Source of the DNA: Actinobacteria bacterium OK074
Lineage (GTDB): Bacteria; Actinomycetota; Actinomycetes; Streptomycetales; Streptomycetaceae
Assembly: GCA_001298575.1 (NCBI GenBank)
Contig: LJCV01000245.1
Span: forward strand, 1-64,000
Direction: 5' to 3'
Length of the DNA stretch: 64,000 bases
The notes beneath the pieces are model-generated. The model did no database searches, was not told where the DNA came from, and saw only the letters and a program-made list of their open reading frames with translations. Numbering within the stretch: position 1 is the first letter of the stretch; every line of letters starts with the position of its first letter. Below, piece after piece: positions 46,973-54,949 of this stretch. A program made the position numbers and the translations under genes.

Positions 46973-47293
46973 TCAGTCGAGCCACTCGGACTCGACGAGG
47001 TCCGCGACAGCCGCTAGGTGAGCCTGAAGAACGGGGTCCGGGGTGGCGGCCGTAACGATCAACAGCACCTGGAATTCCGGGTGTTCGGGCAGGTACAGCT
47101 CGTCCGCACCGTCGTCTCCGGGAATGAGGTTGGGCTGGACCTGGATGTGCATGTCGGGGGTACGGGCGCGGTGGTAGACGCCCCAGAAGTCACTTTCGCG
47201 CCTCTGGAAGAGCAGCCCGAGGCGGTCGTTGAGGAGCCGGACCAGTTCGTCGGGGGTACGGGTGCCGGTGCCGTAGGTCTGGTGGACGGTCAT
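46973..47293 (-). CDS. Hypothetical 106-aa protein
   Basis: ATG 47293 (MTVHQTYGTGTRTPDELVRLLNDRLGLLF). The body RRESDFWGVYHRARTPDMHIQVQPNLIPGDDGADELYLPEH and a C-terminal helix DPVLQAHLAAVADLVESEWLD look like a small globular domain. I do not recognise a family. It is divergent from the kinase-like gene at 47388 and converges on nothing; the next gene downstream is the catabolic operon. Confidence 0.65.
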   Translation of the reverse strand: MTVHQTYGTGTRTPDELVRLLNDRLGLLFQRRESDFWGVYHRARTPDMHIQVQPNLIPGDDGADELYLPEHPEFQVLLIVTAATPDPVLQAHLAAVADLVESEWLD

Positions 47294-47387
47294 GGTGTCC
47301 AGGACCTTAGCCAATGGCCAGGGTCGGCAGCCCCCACCGGAGACAAATGACTTCGCCCAACTCCCCCACCACCAGTACGTTCTCCAA

Positions 47388-48389
47388 ATGCCTGGATCTG
47401 CGGTAGTTGATGAGTTGGCGCTCGTGGTGCGGGACGCCTTCGGCCCGGGGTGCCGGATCGTGGGAGTGGACCGGTTGCGTGGCGGGACCAAGAAGGGGGT
47501 CTACCGCGTTCGGTTGAATGGAGCTGGCAGCGGAGTCGCCAGTGTGGTCGTCTATCGGTGGGCCGCCGAGGAGGACTTCTGGGGTGGTGGCGTCGGTGAT
47601 GGGGGCGCCGATCCGTTCGCGCATGCCTCCGGGCTGGAGCCGTTTCTTGTTGCTCGGCGGCGGTTGGTGGAAGTCGGGGCGCGGGTGCCCGATGTGCTGT
47701 TCGTGGACGGGGGTCGGGGGCGGTGCGGCGCCGATGTCGCTGTCGTCGAGGACGTCGGTGGTGGGAACTTGGAGGAGCTGCTCGACGCCGACACCGAACT
47801 TGGGCGTGCCGTTCTCGGGGATCTGTCGCGGATGCTCGATCTTGTGCACCGGGACCGCAACTCCCGTTATGGGCGGGTGGACTTGGTGGAGCGGGGCGGG
47901 CGTTCGCTGGGTGAGTCCTGCGAGGGGGTCGTGCTCGACCGTGCCCTGCGTGACCTTGGTGAGGCCGCCGGGCGTGAGCCCCGTGTCGGTGCCGTACGCG
48001 GTCAACTCGACGATCGGCTGCGGGAGTTGCACGCTCTCGTCGAGCCGCGTAGCGAATACTCCCTGATTCACGGCGAACTTGGGCCCGACCACGTCCTCGT
48101 GACCCTCGACGGCGCCGCCGTGCTCATCGACATCGAGGGGCTCATGTACTTCGACGTCGAGTGGGAGCACGTCTTCCTGCGGCAGCGTTTTCATGAGCAC
48201 TACGCGGTTCTGGAGCGGCCCGGTCTCGACCCGCGACGCGTCGAGTTGTACCGGCTGGCCATGCATCTGTCGCTGGTCGCGGGGCCTCTCCGGCTCCTCG
48301 ACGGCGACTTCCCGGACCGGGCGGCGATGCTCGGCATCGTCGAACACAGTCTGCGCGAGGCTCTCGCGCTGGTCGGGCGCCGCGGTTAG
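47388..48389 (+). CDS. Aminoglycoside-phosphotransferase-fold kinase
   Basis: 333 aa from ATG 47388. The ATP region is RLRGGTKKGVYRVRL and the catalytic loop YSLIHGELGPDHVLVTLDG has Glu where most members have Asp (HGD). The metal-binding IDIEG follows. This APH/choline-kinase-like fold phosphorylates small molecules or is a pseudo-kinase; the HGE variant is seen in some actinobacterial members. TACGTT ends 6 nt before the ATG with no ribosome site, so the mRNA is probably leaderless. Its stop overlaps that of the EamA gene (TTAG). Confidence 0.82.
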   Translation: MPGSAVVDELALVVRDAFGPGCRIVGVDRLRGGTKKGVYRVRLNGAGSGVASVVVYRWAAEEDFWGGGVGDGGADPFAHASGLEPFLVARRRLVEVGARVPDVLFVDGGRGRCGADVAVVEDVGGGNLEELLDADTELGRAVLGDLSRMLDLVHRDRNSRYGRVDLVERGGRSLGESCEGVVLDRALRDLGEAAGREPRVGAVRGQLDDRLRELHALVEPRSEYSLIHGELGPDHVLVTLDGAAVLIDIEGLMYFDVEWEHVFLRQRFHEHYAVLERPGLDPRRVELYRLAMHLSLVAGPLRLLDGDFPDRAAMLGIVEHSLREALALVGRRG

Positions 48390-49354
48390 CCGCCGGTCTT
48401 CGCCCGCCCCACCTGCGTCCGCACCGCCCCCATGCTCGCCGCGATCACCAGTGCGATGGCGAGCGCCTGCGTCGTCGACAGCGCCTGGTGCAGGACCAGG
48501 AAGCCCGCCGTCGCGGCAATCGCCGGTTCCAGGCTCATCAGGATCGCGAAGGTCGCGGCGGGCAGGCGGCGCAGCGCCAGGAGTTCGAGGGTGTACGGCA
48601 GCACCGAGGACAGGCAGGCCACCGCCGCGCCGAGGCCGATCGTCGACGGCACCAGCAGCTTCGTACCCGATTCGGCGATCCCCAGCGGCAGGAACGCCAG
48701 CGCCGCGACCCCCATCGCCATCGCCAGGCCGTCGGCCTGCGGGAAGCGGCGACCCGTACGGGCGCTGAAGACGATGTAGGTGGCCCACATCCCGCCCGCG
48801 GACACGGCGAACAGAACCCCTACGGGATCCAGGTCGCCGAAGCCGCCGCCGCTCAGCAGCACCACGCCCGCCAGGGCCAGCGCCGCCCAGACCAGGTTCA
48901 CCGCGCGGCGCGAGGTCAGCACGGAGAGGGTCAGCGGGCCCAGGACCTCCAGGGTGACCGCGGCGCCGAGCGGGATACGGGCGACCGACTGGTAGAAGAG
49001 GCCGTTCATCGCGGCCATCGTCAGGCCGAACACCACCACCGTGCCCCAGTCGGCGCGCGAGTGGCCGCGCAGCCGCGGGCGGCAGACCGCCAGCAGCACG
49101 ACGGCGGCCAGCAGGAGCCGGAGCGCGACGACGCCCATGACGCCCGTCCGCGGCATCAGGTTGACCGCCACCGCGGCGCCGAACTGCACCGACACCCCCG
49201 CCGCGAGTACCAGGCCCACCGGCCCTAGGGACTTCGTTCGACTCGTACGGCCACCACCAAGAGGGCCCCACCGCCGCGGACCTTCCGCAGGTGCGTGGTC
49301 CGCCGCGGGGGTTACGGCGGCCGGGGAGGTTGACGCGGCGCTGGGGCTGTTCAC
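48386..49354 (-). CDS. EamA/DMT-family transporter
   Basis: 322 aa from GTG 49354 with GGAAGG upstream (ATG 49438 is a longer alternative). After a Pro/Ala-rich cytoplasmic start, ten hydrophobic helices are seen in two EamA halves: SLGPVGLVLAAGVSVQFGAA to VLEVLGPLTLSVLTS, and VGVLFAVSAGGMWATYIVFS to TQALAIALVIAASMGAV. A metabolite (amino acid or nucleoside-like) exporter of RhtA type is the best guess. The upstream region has three 11-bp GGACAG repeats. Confidence 0.88.
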   Translation of the reverse strand: MNSPSAASTSPAAVTPAADHAPAEGPRRWGPLGGGRTSRTKSLGPVGLVLAAGVSVQFGAAVAVNLMPRTGVMGVVALRLLLAAVVLLAVCRPRLRGHSRADWGTVVVFGLTMAAMNGLFYQSVARIPLGAAVTLEVLGPLTLSVLTSRRAVNLVWAALALAGVVLLSGGGFGDLDPVGVLFAVSAGGMWATYIVFSARTGRRFPQADGLAMAMGVAALAFLPLGIAESGTKLLVPSTIGLGAAVACLSSVLPYTLELLALRRLPAATFAILMSLEPAIAATAGFLVLHQALSTTQALAIALVIAASMGAVRTQVGRAKTGG

Positions 49355-49498
49355 GGGGCCTTCCAGGGACAAGGGCGGGGCGGCTGCCGGTTCGCCCGAT
49401 GATCCGATCGACCGCCGTCGGCATGATCGTTTGTTCATCGGGGTGCACTGACCAGTCCAGGGTAATGGACCTCGTCATGTGCGTAAACCGTTATGCGC

Positions 49499-49531
49499 CT
49501 GTCCCGGGTCTGTCCCGGGTCTGTCCTGGAG
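49499..49531 (-). repeat. Three 11-bp direct repeats (GGACAG on the minus strand)
   Basis: CTGTCC starts at 49499, 49510 and 49521, giving GGACAG at exact 11-bp spacing on the minus strand, about 150 bp upstream of the EamA start. The hexamer and period are the same as at 6476-6530. Confidence 0.6.
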
Positions 49532-49567
49532 GCGTTCTCTCTTGGTGGGCGGGTGTTCCGCCCCGTT

Positions 49568-51826
49568 TCAGATGCCCGGCCAGGGGCGTTCCTCGTCGCG
49601 GAAGAGGGGGCGGCCGTCGTCGAGGTGGTCGAGGTGGTCGGGGACGGCCGCCGGGTACCCGGCCGGGGGCTGCTGGTACTGGTTCGCGTTCGGGTCCTGG
49701 TAGGCGTACGCCGTGTTCTGGTACGTCTGCGGGTACCAGCCACCGCCGCCCACCGCTTCGGCCCCGGCCACGCCCTGCTGCTCGTACCCGCCGTACTGGT
49801 ACTGCTGCGCGTACTCACCACCGTGCGCCGCCGCCGGTACGACCTGCGGGACGAACTGCGGCGCGAACTGCTGGGCGGCAGCGGGCACTTGGGGAGCCTG
49901 CGGTGCGCCCCCGCCCTGCGTCACCCACAGCGGCATCTTCAACTCCCCCGTGTCCATGAAGGTGTTGTTCTGCGAGCGGTGCAGGCGGGCGTACGCGCCG
50001 CCCCGGGCGAGGAGTTCGTCGTGACGCCCGGTCTCCACGATCCGGCCGCCGTCCACGACGAGGATCCGGTCCGCGTCGGGCGCGAGGTTCAGGTCGTGCG
50101 TGATCATGATCGTCGTCCGGCCGGCCATCAGGCGCCGCAGCGGTTTGACCACGCGGCGCGAGGCCATCGCGTCCAGGCCGGTGGTCGGCTCGTCGAGGAC
50201 GAGGACGGGTGCGTCGCGCAGGATCGCGCGGGCGATGGCCAGGCGCTGGAGCTGACCGCCGGACAGGCGGGCCGAGTTGGGGTCGATCTTCGTGTCGTAG
50301 CCGTGCGGCAGACCCATCACGAAGTCGTGCGCGTCGGCCGCCTTCGCCGCCTCGATCAGGGCCTCTTCGCTGGCCCCGGGGCGCCCGCAGGCGATGTTCG
50401 CGCGGACGGTGTCGTGCAGGACCAGCGTCTTCTGCGGCAGCAGGGTGATGTACTCGCGCAGCCGCGCCAACGGGAACTCGTTCACCGGGGTGTTGTCGAG
50501 CAGGACGGTGCCGGAGTCCGGGTCGTAGAAGCGGAGCAGGAGCTTGGAGACCGTGGACTTGCCGGCGCCGCTGGGGCCGGTGACGATGACCAACTCGCCG
50601 GGGCTGACCCGGAACGAGAGCCCCTGGAGCGTCGGCGTCTCGGCCGTCGGGTACTGGAAGTCGACGTCGCGGAGTTCAAGTGCCCCGTCCGGACGGCCCG
50701 TTGGCGTGACGGCGCCGGGGCCGGGGTCGGCGACGGACGGCTGTACGTCGAGGATCTCGATCAGCCGCTCGGCGCCCGCCGTGGCCGCCGTGACGGTCAG
50801 GCCGAGCTGGGCCAGGCCCCGGACGGGCGGGTAGAGGTAGCCCAAGAAGGCGGAGAACGCCAGGAGTTGACCGAGCGTCATGCGGCCGGTGGAGATCTCC
50901 CAGGCGCCGATGCCGATCACGGCGAGCACGCACACCGTCTCGATGACCTCGACGAGTTGGGAGTACGCCTCGTTCAGCCGGGTCGAGCGGACCGAGGCGC
51001 GGAACCAGCCCTGCGCCTCTTCGTTCAGCCGCCGGCGCTCGGCGTCCCGGCGGTCGTACGCCTGGGTGAGCACGATGTTGCCGAGCGACTCCTCCACCAC
51101 GGAGGTGATCGCGCCGTCGGCGACGCGGCCCTCGCGCGAGACGGTCTTGATGGCGCCGGAGAAGCGGCGGGCCGCCAGCCAGAACAGGGGCGCGAGGACG
51201 AAGGTGGCCAGCGCCAGGTCCCAGCGCAGCCAGAACGCGGCGGCGGCGTAGAAGAGGGCGGAGAAGATCGCGGAGGCGGTGCCGATCAGACCGGACACGA
51301 CGAGCGTCTCGATCGCCTCGACGTCACTGGTCAGCCGGGACAACAGGTCGCCCTGGCGGTGCCGTTGGAAGAAGTGCGGGGGCAACTGCTGTACGTGGTC
51401 GAAGACTTGCTCGCGCAGCCGCATCACGAAACGCTCGGTGGCCCACGCGGCAAGGGAGTTGCCCGCGTAGCCGACGATCGCGCCGACCACCGCGACCCCG
51501 AGCCACTTGGTGGCCGGGCCCCAGAACGCGCTCAGCGAACCCTTCGCCAGGGCGCGGTCGGTGAGGTCGCTGAAGAGCAGCACGGCCTCGGTCTCGGCGA
51601 GCGCGGCGATCACCGTGCACACCCAGACGAGTACGAGCCAGCGGCGCAGCCCCCGGGTCAGCGGCCAGAAACGGCTGAAGGCGGTACGGGCGGGGATGGT
51701 CGGGGTGTCGTACTCGTCGTCATCGTCGTCGTCATCGTCATCGTCATCGTCGGCCTCTTCGTACTCGTAGAGTTCGCCGTCCCGCTCGACCTCGTCGGAC
51801 CATGATTTTTCTTTTTTTTCCCGCAC
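49568..51826 (-). CDS. ABC exporter (fused TM-NBD) with acidic N-terminus and Q/Y/G-rich C-terminal tail
   Basis: 752 aa from GTG 51826 with AAAGGGAAA upstream. It begins KKEKSWSDEVERDGELYEYEE and a run of twelve Asp residues. Six membrane helices (WLVLVWVCTVIAALAETEAV onward) and the NBD follow: Walker A GPSGAGKST, signature RLSGGQLQRLAIARAIL, Walker B VLVLDEPTTGLD, H-loop ITHD. After the NBD there is a 110-residue tail of QPQ/YQ/GG composition ending in acidic LDHLDDGRPLFRDEE. The poly-Asp head and the tail are unusual for such exporters. It may act as a homodimer. The nearest upstream gene is the Pro/Lys-rich mini-gene. Confidence 0.88.
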   Translation of the reverse strand: MREKKEKSWSDEVERDGELYEYEEADDDDDDDDDDDDEYDTPTIPARTAFSRFWPLTRGLRRWLVLVWVCTVIAALAETEAVLLFSDLTDRALAKGSLSAFWGPATKWLGVAVVGAIVGYAGNSLAAWATERFVMRLREQVFDHVQQLPPHFFQRHRQGDLLSRLTSDVEAIETLVVSGLIGTASAIFSALFYAAAAFWLRWDLALATFVLAPLFWLAARRFSGAIKTVSREGRVADGAITSVVEESLGNIVLTQAYDRRDAERRRLNEEAQGWFRASVRSTRLNEAYSQLVEVIETVCVLAVIGIGAWEISTGRMTLGQLLAFSAFLGYLYPPVRGLAQLGLTVTAATAGAERLIEILDVQPSVADPGPGAVTPTGRPDGALELRDVDFQYPTAETPTLQGLSFRVSPGELVIVTGPSGAGKSTVSKLLLRFYDPDSGTVLLDNTPVNEFPLARLREYITLLPQKTLVLHDTVRANIACGRPGASEEALIEAAKAADAHDFVMGLPHGYDTKIDPNSARLSGGQLQRLAIARAILRDAPVLVLDEPTTGLDAMASRRVVKPLRRLMAGRTTIMITHDLNLAPDADRILVVDGGRIVETGRHDELLARGGAYARLHRSQNNTFMDTGELKMPLWVTQGGGAPQAPQVPAAAQQFAPQFVPQVVPAAAHGGEYAQQYQYGGYEQQGVAGAEAVGGGGWYPQTYQNTAYAYQDPNANQYQQPPAGYPAAVPDHLDHLDDGRPLFRDEERPWPGI

Positions 51827-51904
51827 GAATATTTCCCTTTCCTTACCGCCGTCAAGGGCACTATCGGCTCAATAATTGCGCGCGACTTTCTTATTCGTGC
51901 GAGA

Positions 51905-51934
51905 AGAGGGCCGACGGCGTACCGTCGACCCTCT
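51905..51934 (-). terminator. Hairpin between the mini-gene and the ABC exporter
   Basis: GACGG/CCGTC-centred arms (51905-51917 with 51922-51934, one mismatch, CGTA loop) lie 14 nt past the stop of the mini-gene on the minus strand and are followed by a TTCTCG stretch. This is a plausible terminator or attenuator before the exporter. Confidence 0.6.
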
Positions 51935-51948
51935 CACCTACCGCACGA

Positions 51949-52095
51949 TCAACGGTTGTCGTTGCCGCGGTCGTCGCCGGAGGGGATCGGCTTCGGCGGC
52001 GGGGGGACAGCCTTGTGCTTCTTCTTGGGCTTCGGCGGCGGGGGGAGCAGCTGGTTCTTCGGCTTGGAAAGCGGGGAAAGCTTGTTCAGTGCCAT
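51949..52095 (-). CDS. 48-aa Pro/Lys-rich mini-protein
   Basis: ATG 52095 with AAGGAG 6-7 nt before it; stop TGA at 51949. The protein begins MALNKLSPLSKPKNQLL and has two copies of a PPPPKP block separated by KKKHKAV, ending SGDDRGNDNR. It has no Cys and no signal peptide. Codons are GC-rich in third position and the ribosome site is strong, so I think it is real. It is too short for routine gene callers. Its neighbours are an ABC exporter (downstream, after a hairpin) and a FemX-type enzyme. It could be an exported peptide, a ribosomally made precursor, or a small structural protein. Confidence 0.65.
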   Translation of the reverse strand: MALNKLSPLSKPKNQLLPPPPKPKKKHKAVPPPPKPIPSGDDRGNDNR

Positions 52096-52487
52096 TCCGA
52101 CTCCTTGAGACGTTTCGTGCAGATGGTGCGAGAATTCTCAATGATCGCGGTCGGCATACGGGCGGGAATTTCATCTCCCTGGATCGTCATCCGGGGTTGT
52201 TCCCGCCGCTTCCGACATCCAGAAACTTACACGCCCCGGACCTCAAGGCGCGGCAAATTGAGCGAGGGAACGGCAAACTGGCGCTGTGAAAACCTTGGCA
52301 GTTCCTGAGTGACGGCCCTCAGCCTGAGAAGAGCCTTATAAACCTGAGAGTGACCTTAAGAAGCCTGAGAACCAGCCATGAACGCGGGGCTCCGCGCGGC
52401 CCTCCGCACCCCAGAAATGTCTCGACACGGCCGCACTGTTGTCTCAGAGGGGCTGCACTACGGTTTCGGCCGGGCTTCGCCGGGGTC
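52096..52487. other. 392-bp promoter region with a phased repeat array
   Basis: This lies between the FemX stop and the mini-gene start, both on the minus strand. It contains the array at 52323-52370 and relatively AT-rich DNA. No gene is seen. Confidence 0.5.
52323..52370. repeat. Phased array of CCTGAGA and CCTTA half-sites
   Basis: CCTGAGA starts at 52323, 52343 and 52364; CCTTATA and CCTTAAG start at 52334 and 52354. The five CCT starts are 9-11 bp apart, one per helical turn, about 230 bp upstream of the mini-gene. Confidence 0.55.
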
Positions 52488-53630
52488 TCAGCGGTGGGAC
52501 ATGTACAGGTCCAGCGCCCGGTGCAGCACCCGGTTGAGCGGAAGGTCCCACTCACCCAGGTACTCGACGGCCTCGCCACCCGACCCCGCCTTGAAGCGCA
52601 GCAGCCCCAGGAGGTGGTTGGACTCCTCCAGCGTGTCCGTGATCCCCCTGAAGTCGTATACGTGCGCCCCGAGTTCGTGCGCGTCGGCGATCATCCGCCA
52701 CTGGATGGCGTTGTTGGGCTGCACCTCGCGCCGCCGAGCGGTGGAGGCGCCGTAGGAGTACCAGACGTGTCCGCCGACGCCCAACATCGTGGCCGCGGCG
52801 AGGACTTCGCCGTCGTGCCGGGCGAGGTAGAGGCGCATCCGGTCGGGGTCCTCGGCGGTGAGCGCGGTCCACATCCGCTGGAAGTACGGCAGCGGGCGCG
52901 GGAGGAAGCGGTCGCGCTCGGCGGTCTCGGCGTAGAGCGTGTGGAAGGCGGGGAGGTCCTCGTAGCCGCCGCGTACCACCTCGACGCCCGCCTTCTCCGC
53001 CTTCTTGATGTTGCGGCGCCACTGCTGGTTGAGGCCGCGGTGGATGTCCGCCAACGTCCGTCCCGCGAGCGGTATTTGGAAGACGTAACGGGGCTGCCCG
53101 GCGGCGAAGCCGTCCTCTTCCCCGGGTTCGGCCTGCTGCCAGCCGAGGCGGCGCAGCCGGTCGGCGACGTCGAAGGCACGCGGCTCGTGCGCGGTCGCGG
53201 TCACGTCGCGCAGCCGGTGCGCGGCCGGGTCGGCGACGGCCGCCTTGACCGCGTCGGCACTCCAGCGGCGTACGACGACGGGCGGGCCCATCTTCACGGA
53301 GAAGGCGCCCCGGGACTTGAGATGGGCGAGGAGAGGGTCGAGCCAGCGGCCGAGATCGGGGTCGTACCAGTCGATGACGGGGCCCTCGGGGAGGTAGGCG
53401 AGGTAGCGCTTGAGCTTGGGGAGGGGGCGCAGCAGTACGAGGGCGACCCCGACGAGCCTCGCCCCGCCCTCGCCGTCGGCCGCACCGTCGTCGTACCAAC
53501 CCAGGCTCTCCGCCTGCCAGTCCGGCTTCACGTCGCCCCAGGACGGGAGTTGCATGTGGCTGGCGGAGGGGAGGGCTGCGATGTGGGCCAAGTGCTGGGC
53601 GCGGGTGACGGGTTGGACGCGGAGGGGCAT
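52488..53630 (-). CDS. FemX/FemAB-type peptidoglycan bridge aminoacyltransferase
   Basis: 380 aa from ATG 53630 with AGGAG 8 nt upstream. Two GNAT-like lobes are seen: HMQLPSWGDVKPDWQAESLGW with LKRYLAYLPEGPVIDWYD, and FQIPLAGRTLADIHRGLNQQWRRNIKKAEKAGVEV with VWYSYGASTARRREVQPNNAIQWRMI and FKAGSGGEAVEYLGEWD. These are hallmarks of lipid II:glycine glycyltransferases (FemX/VanK). In Streptomyces such enzymes add the Gly of the peptidoglycan cross-bridge using Gly-tRNA. Homologues also work in special peptide routes, so the link to the mini-gene is worth testing. Two CACGTG hexamers lie 29 and 46 bp upstream. Confidence 0.9.
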   Translation of the reverse strand: MPLRVQPVTRAQHLAHIAALPSASHMQLPSWGDVKPDWQAESLGWYDDGAADGEGGARLVGVALVLLRPLPKLKRYLAYLPEGPVIDWYDPDLGRWLDPLLAHLKSRGAFSVKMGPPVVVRRWSADAVKAAVADPAAHRLRDVTATAHEPRAFDVADRLRRLGWQQAEPGEEDGFAAGQPRYVFQIPLAGRTLADIHRGLNQQWRRNIKKAEKAGVEVVRGGYEDLPAFHTLYAETAERDRFLPRPLPYFQRMWTALTAEDPDRMRLYLARHDGEVLAAATMLGVGGHVWYSYGASTARRREVQPNNAIQWRMIADAHELGAHVYDFRGITDTLEESNHLLGLLRFKAGSGGEAVEYLGEWDLPLNRVLHRALDLYMSHR

Positions 53631-54083
53631 GGGTGGGGCTCCTAGGGAGGGGGAAGTGCACGTGAGTGCGCAGGTCACGTGGGTAAGGACGGCCGGACTC
53701 CGGCTGCCGGTTCTCCACGGCCGCCGCTCCGCGCGATCACCCGTACCGCCGCGTGCGCCGCGTGCGCCGCTTATGCGAGCAGCATCCCGATCGACCGATA
53801 CGGCAGCCGAGGGCGCGGGGCGTGAATTTCCTGAGCGCGGCGCGAGAGCGGTTCCCTGGCACCCGGGCAGGCTGGTCAGCTCGATGATCGCGGTCATCGC
53901 CTACGACGAGGCGGTCGCGGTGGTCCGCCTCGGCCCCGAGGTCAAGAAGGCGCGGTTCGTGGGGCCGGCCCGGCCCCAGGGCGATCCTCCGCCGAAGGAC
54001 CGTACGGCGCCGTCGTCGTCATACGGGTCCGGTGCGGTTCGGTTCACGACGAGCGCCGTAACTGCCAGGCGTACGGCGGGAGT
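53631..54083. other. 453-bp gap without a convincing gene
   Basis: Two CACGTG hexamers (53659-53664 and 53676-53681) precede FemX. A plus-strand frame from ATG 53884 starts MIAVIAYDEAVAVVRLGPEV but soon turns into Arg/Ser-rich sequence without coding bias. Arms CGATGA/TCATCG surround its start. No gene can be supported. Confidence 0.4.
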
Positions 54084-54836
54084 TCAGGGTGTGTGGTGTC
54101 CGGCGCGGGCGTCCCGCAGGAGCAGGTCGATCGTGCGGCGGGCGAAGGCGTGGAGGGTTTCGGGGTCGTGTTCGCCGAAGGAGTTGGCCCAGAGGGCGAA
54201 GCGGCCGAAGAGGGCGGCCCACAGGTGCATGGCCGTGTCGCGGGGGCCGTCCGGCCAGCTCGGGCCGTCGTCCTCGCAGGCGGTCACGGCCGCCAGCCAC
54301 TGCTCCCACAGGACGCGGGCCGGGTGGACGCCCCGGTCCGCGTCGGCCGGGGCGCCGAAGCGGGAGGTGTCGTGGCCGAACATCAGCCGGATGACACCCC
54401 GGTTGGCGCGGGCGAAGTCGCAGAACGCGTCGCTCTGGGCGCGCAGCCGACCGGCGGCGTCGGCGCGCGCCGCCGCCGCGGCCTCGTCGGCCGACCGCAT
54501 GGCCGCGACGATCCGCCCGTAGCCGTCCTCGGCGACGGCCCGGGCGAGTTGTTCCTTGTCGGCGAAGTGCAGGTACATGCTCTGCGCGGCGATGCCGACC
54601 TCGCGCGCGACCTCACGCAGCGAGACCGGCAGGTCCTCGTCGCCGAGCTTCTGGTCGAGGAGGCGGCCGACGGCGGCGAGAATCTCCTGACGCAGTCGCT
54701 CGCCCTGGCCGCGGGGGTTGCGGCGCCGGATGCCGCCGCCGCTCGCGCCCGGGGCCCTGGGGGATGGCTCAGGGGAACCCTTGGGGGTGCCGGCCGCCGT
54801 CGCCGTCGTGTTGGATGCCTCGCTCACCTGCGTCAT
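54084..54836 (-). CDS. TetR-family regulator beside the P450 operon
   Basis: 250 aa from ATG 54836. A Gly/Ser-rich start of ~40 residues is followed by the HTH RLRQEILAAVGRLLDQKLGDEDLPVSLREVAREVGIAAQSMYLHFADKEQL and a TetR_C-like domain FARANRGVIRLMFGHD. It follows the CMD gene on the same strand after a repeat array, so it may be read with the P450 operon or from its own promoter. It is likely the local regulator. Confidence 0.88.
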   Translation of the reverse strand: MTQVSEASNTTATAAGTPKGSPEPSPRAPGASGGGIRRRNPRGQGERLRQEILAAVGRLLDQKLGDEDLPVSLREVAREVGIAAQSMYLHFADKEQLARAVAEDGYGRIVAAMRSADEAAAAARADAAGRLRAQSDAFCDFARANRGVIRLMFGHDTSRFGAPADADRGVHPARVLWEQWLAAVTACEDDGPSWPDGPRDTAMHLWAALFGRFALWANSFGEHDPETLHAFARRTIDLLLRDARAGHHTP

Positions 54837-54897
54837 TGTGCATCACCCCCGCGGAACCCTTCTGTGACGTACGCCCCCAGGGTCACACTTCGGGGTT

Positions 54898-54949
54898 ATT
54901 GTCCGGGTTCGATATCAGGGTTCAGTGTCCCGGTTCAGTGTCCGGGTTC
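54898..54949. repeat. 13-bp tandem repeat, four units, across the CMD stop codon
   Basis: On the minus strand the units follow GAACCCGGACACT with small changes. They run from 54949 down to 54898 and include the TGA stop of the CMD gene at 54935-54937. Confidence 0.8.

Noticed and set aside
51715..51760. GTCATC/GTCGTC tract as a binding array
   Set aside because: It encodes the poly-Asp run of the ABC exporter.
53884..54100. Plus-strand frame starting MIAVIAYDEAVAVVRLGPEV
   Set aside because: The first 25 codons look plausible, but the rest is non-coding in composition and runs into the antisense of TetR.
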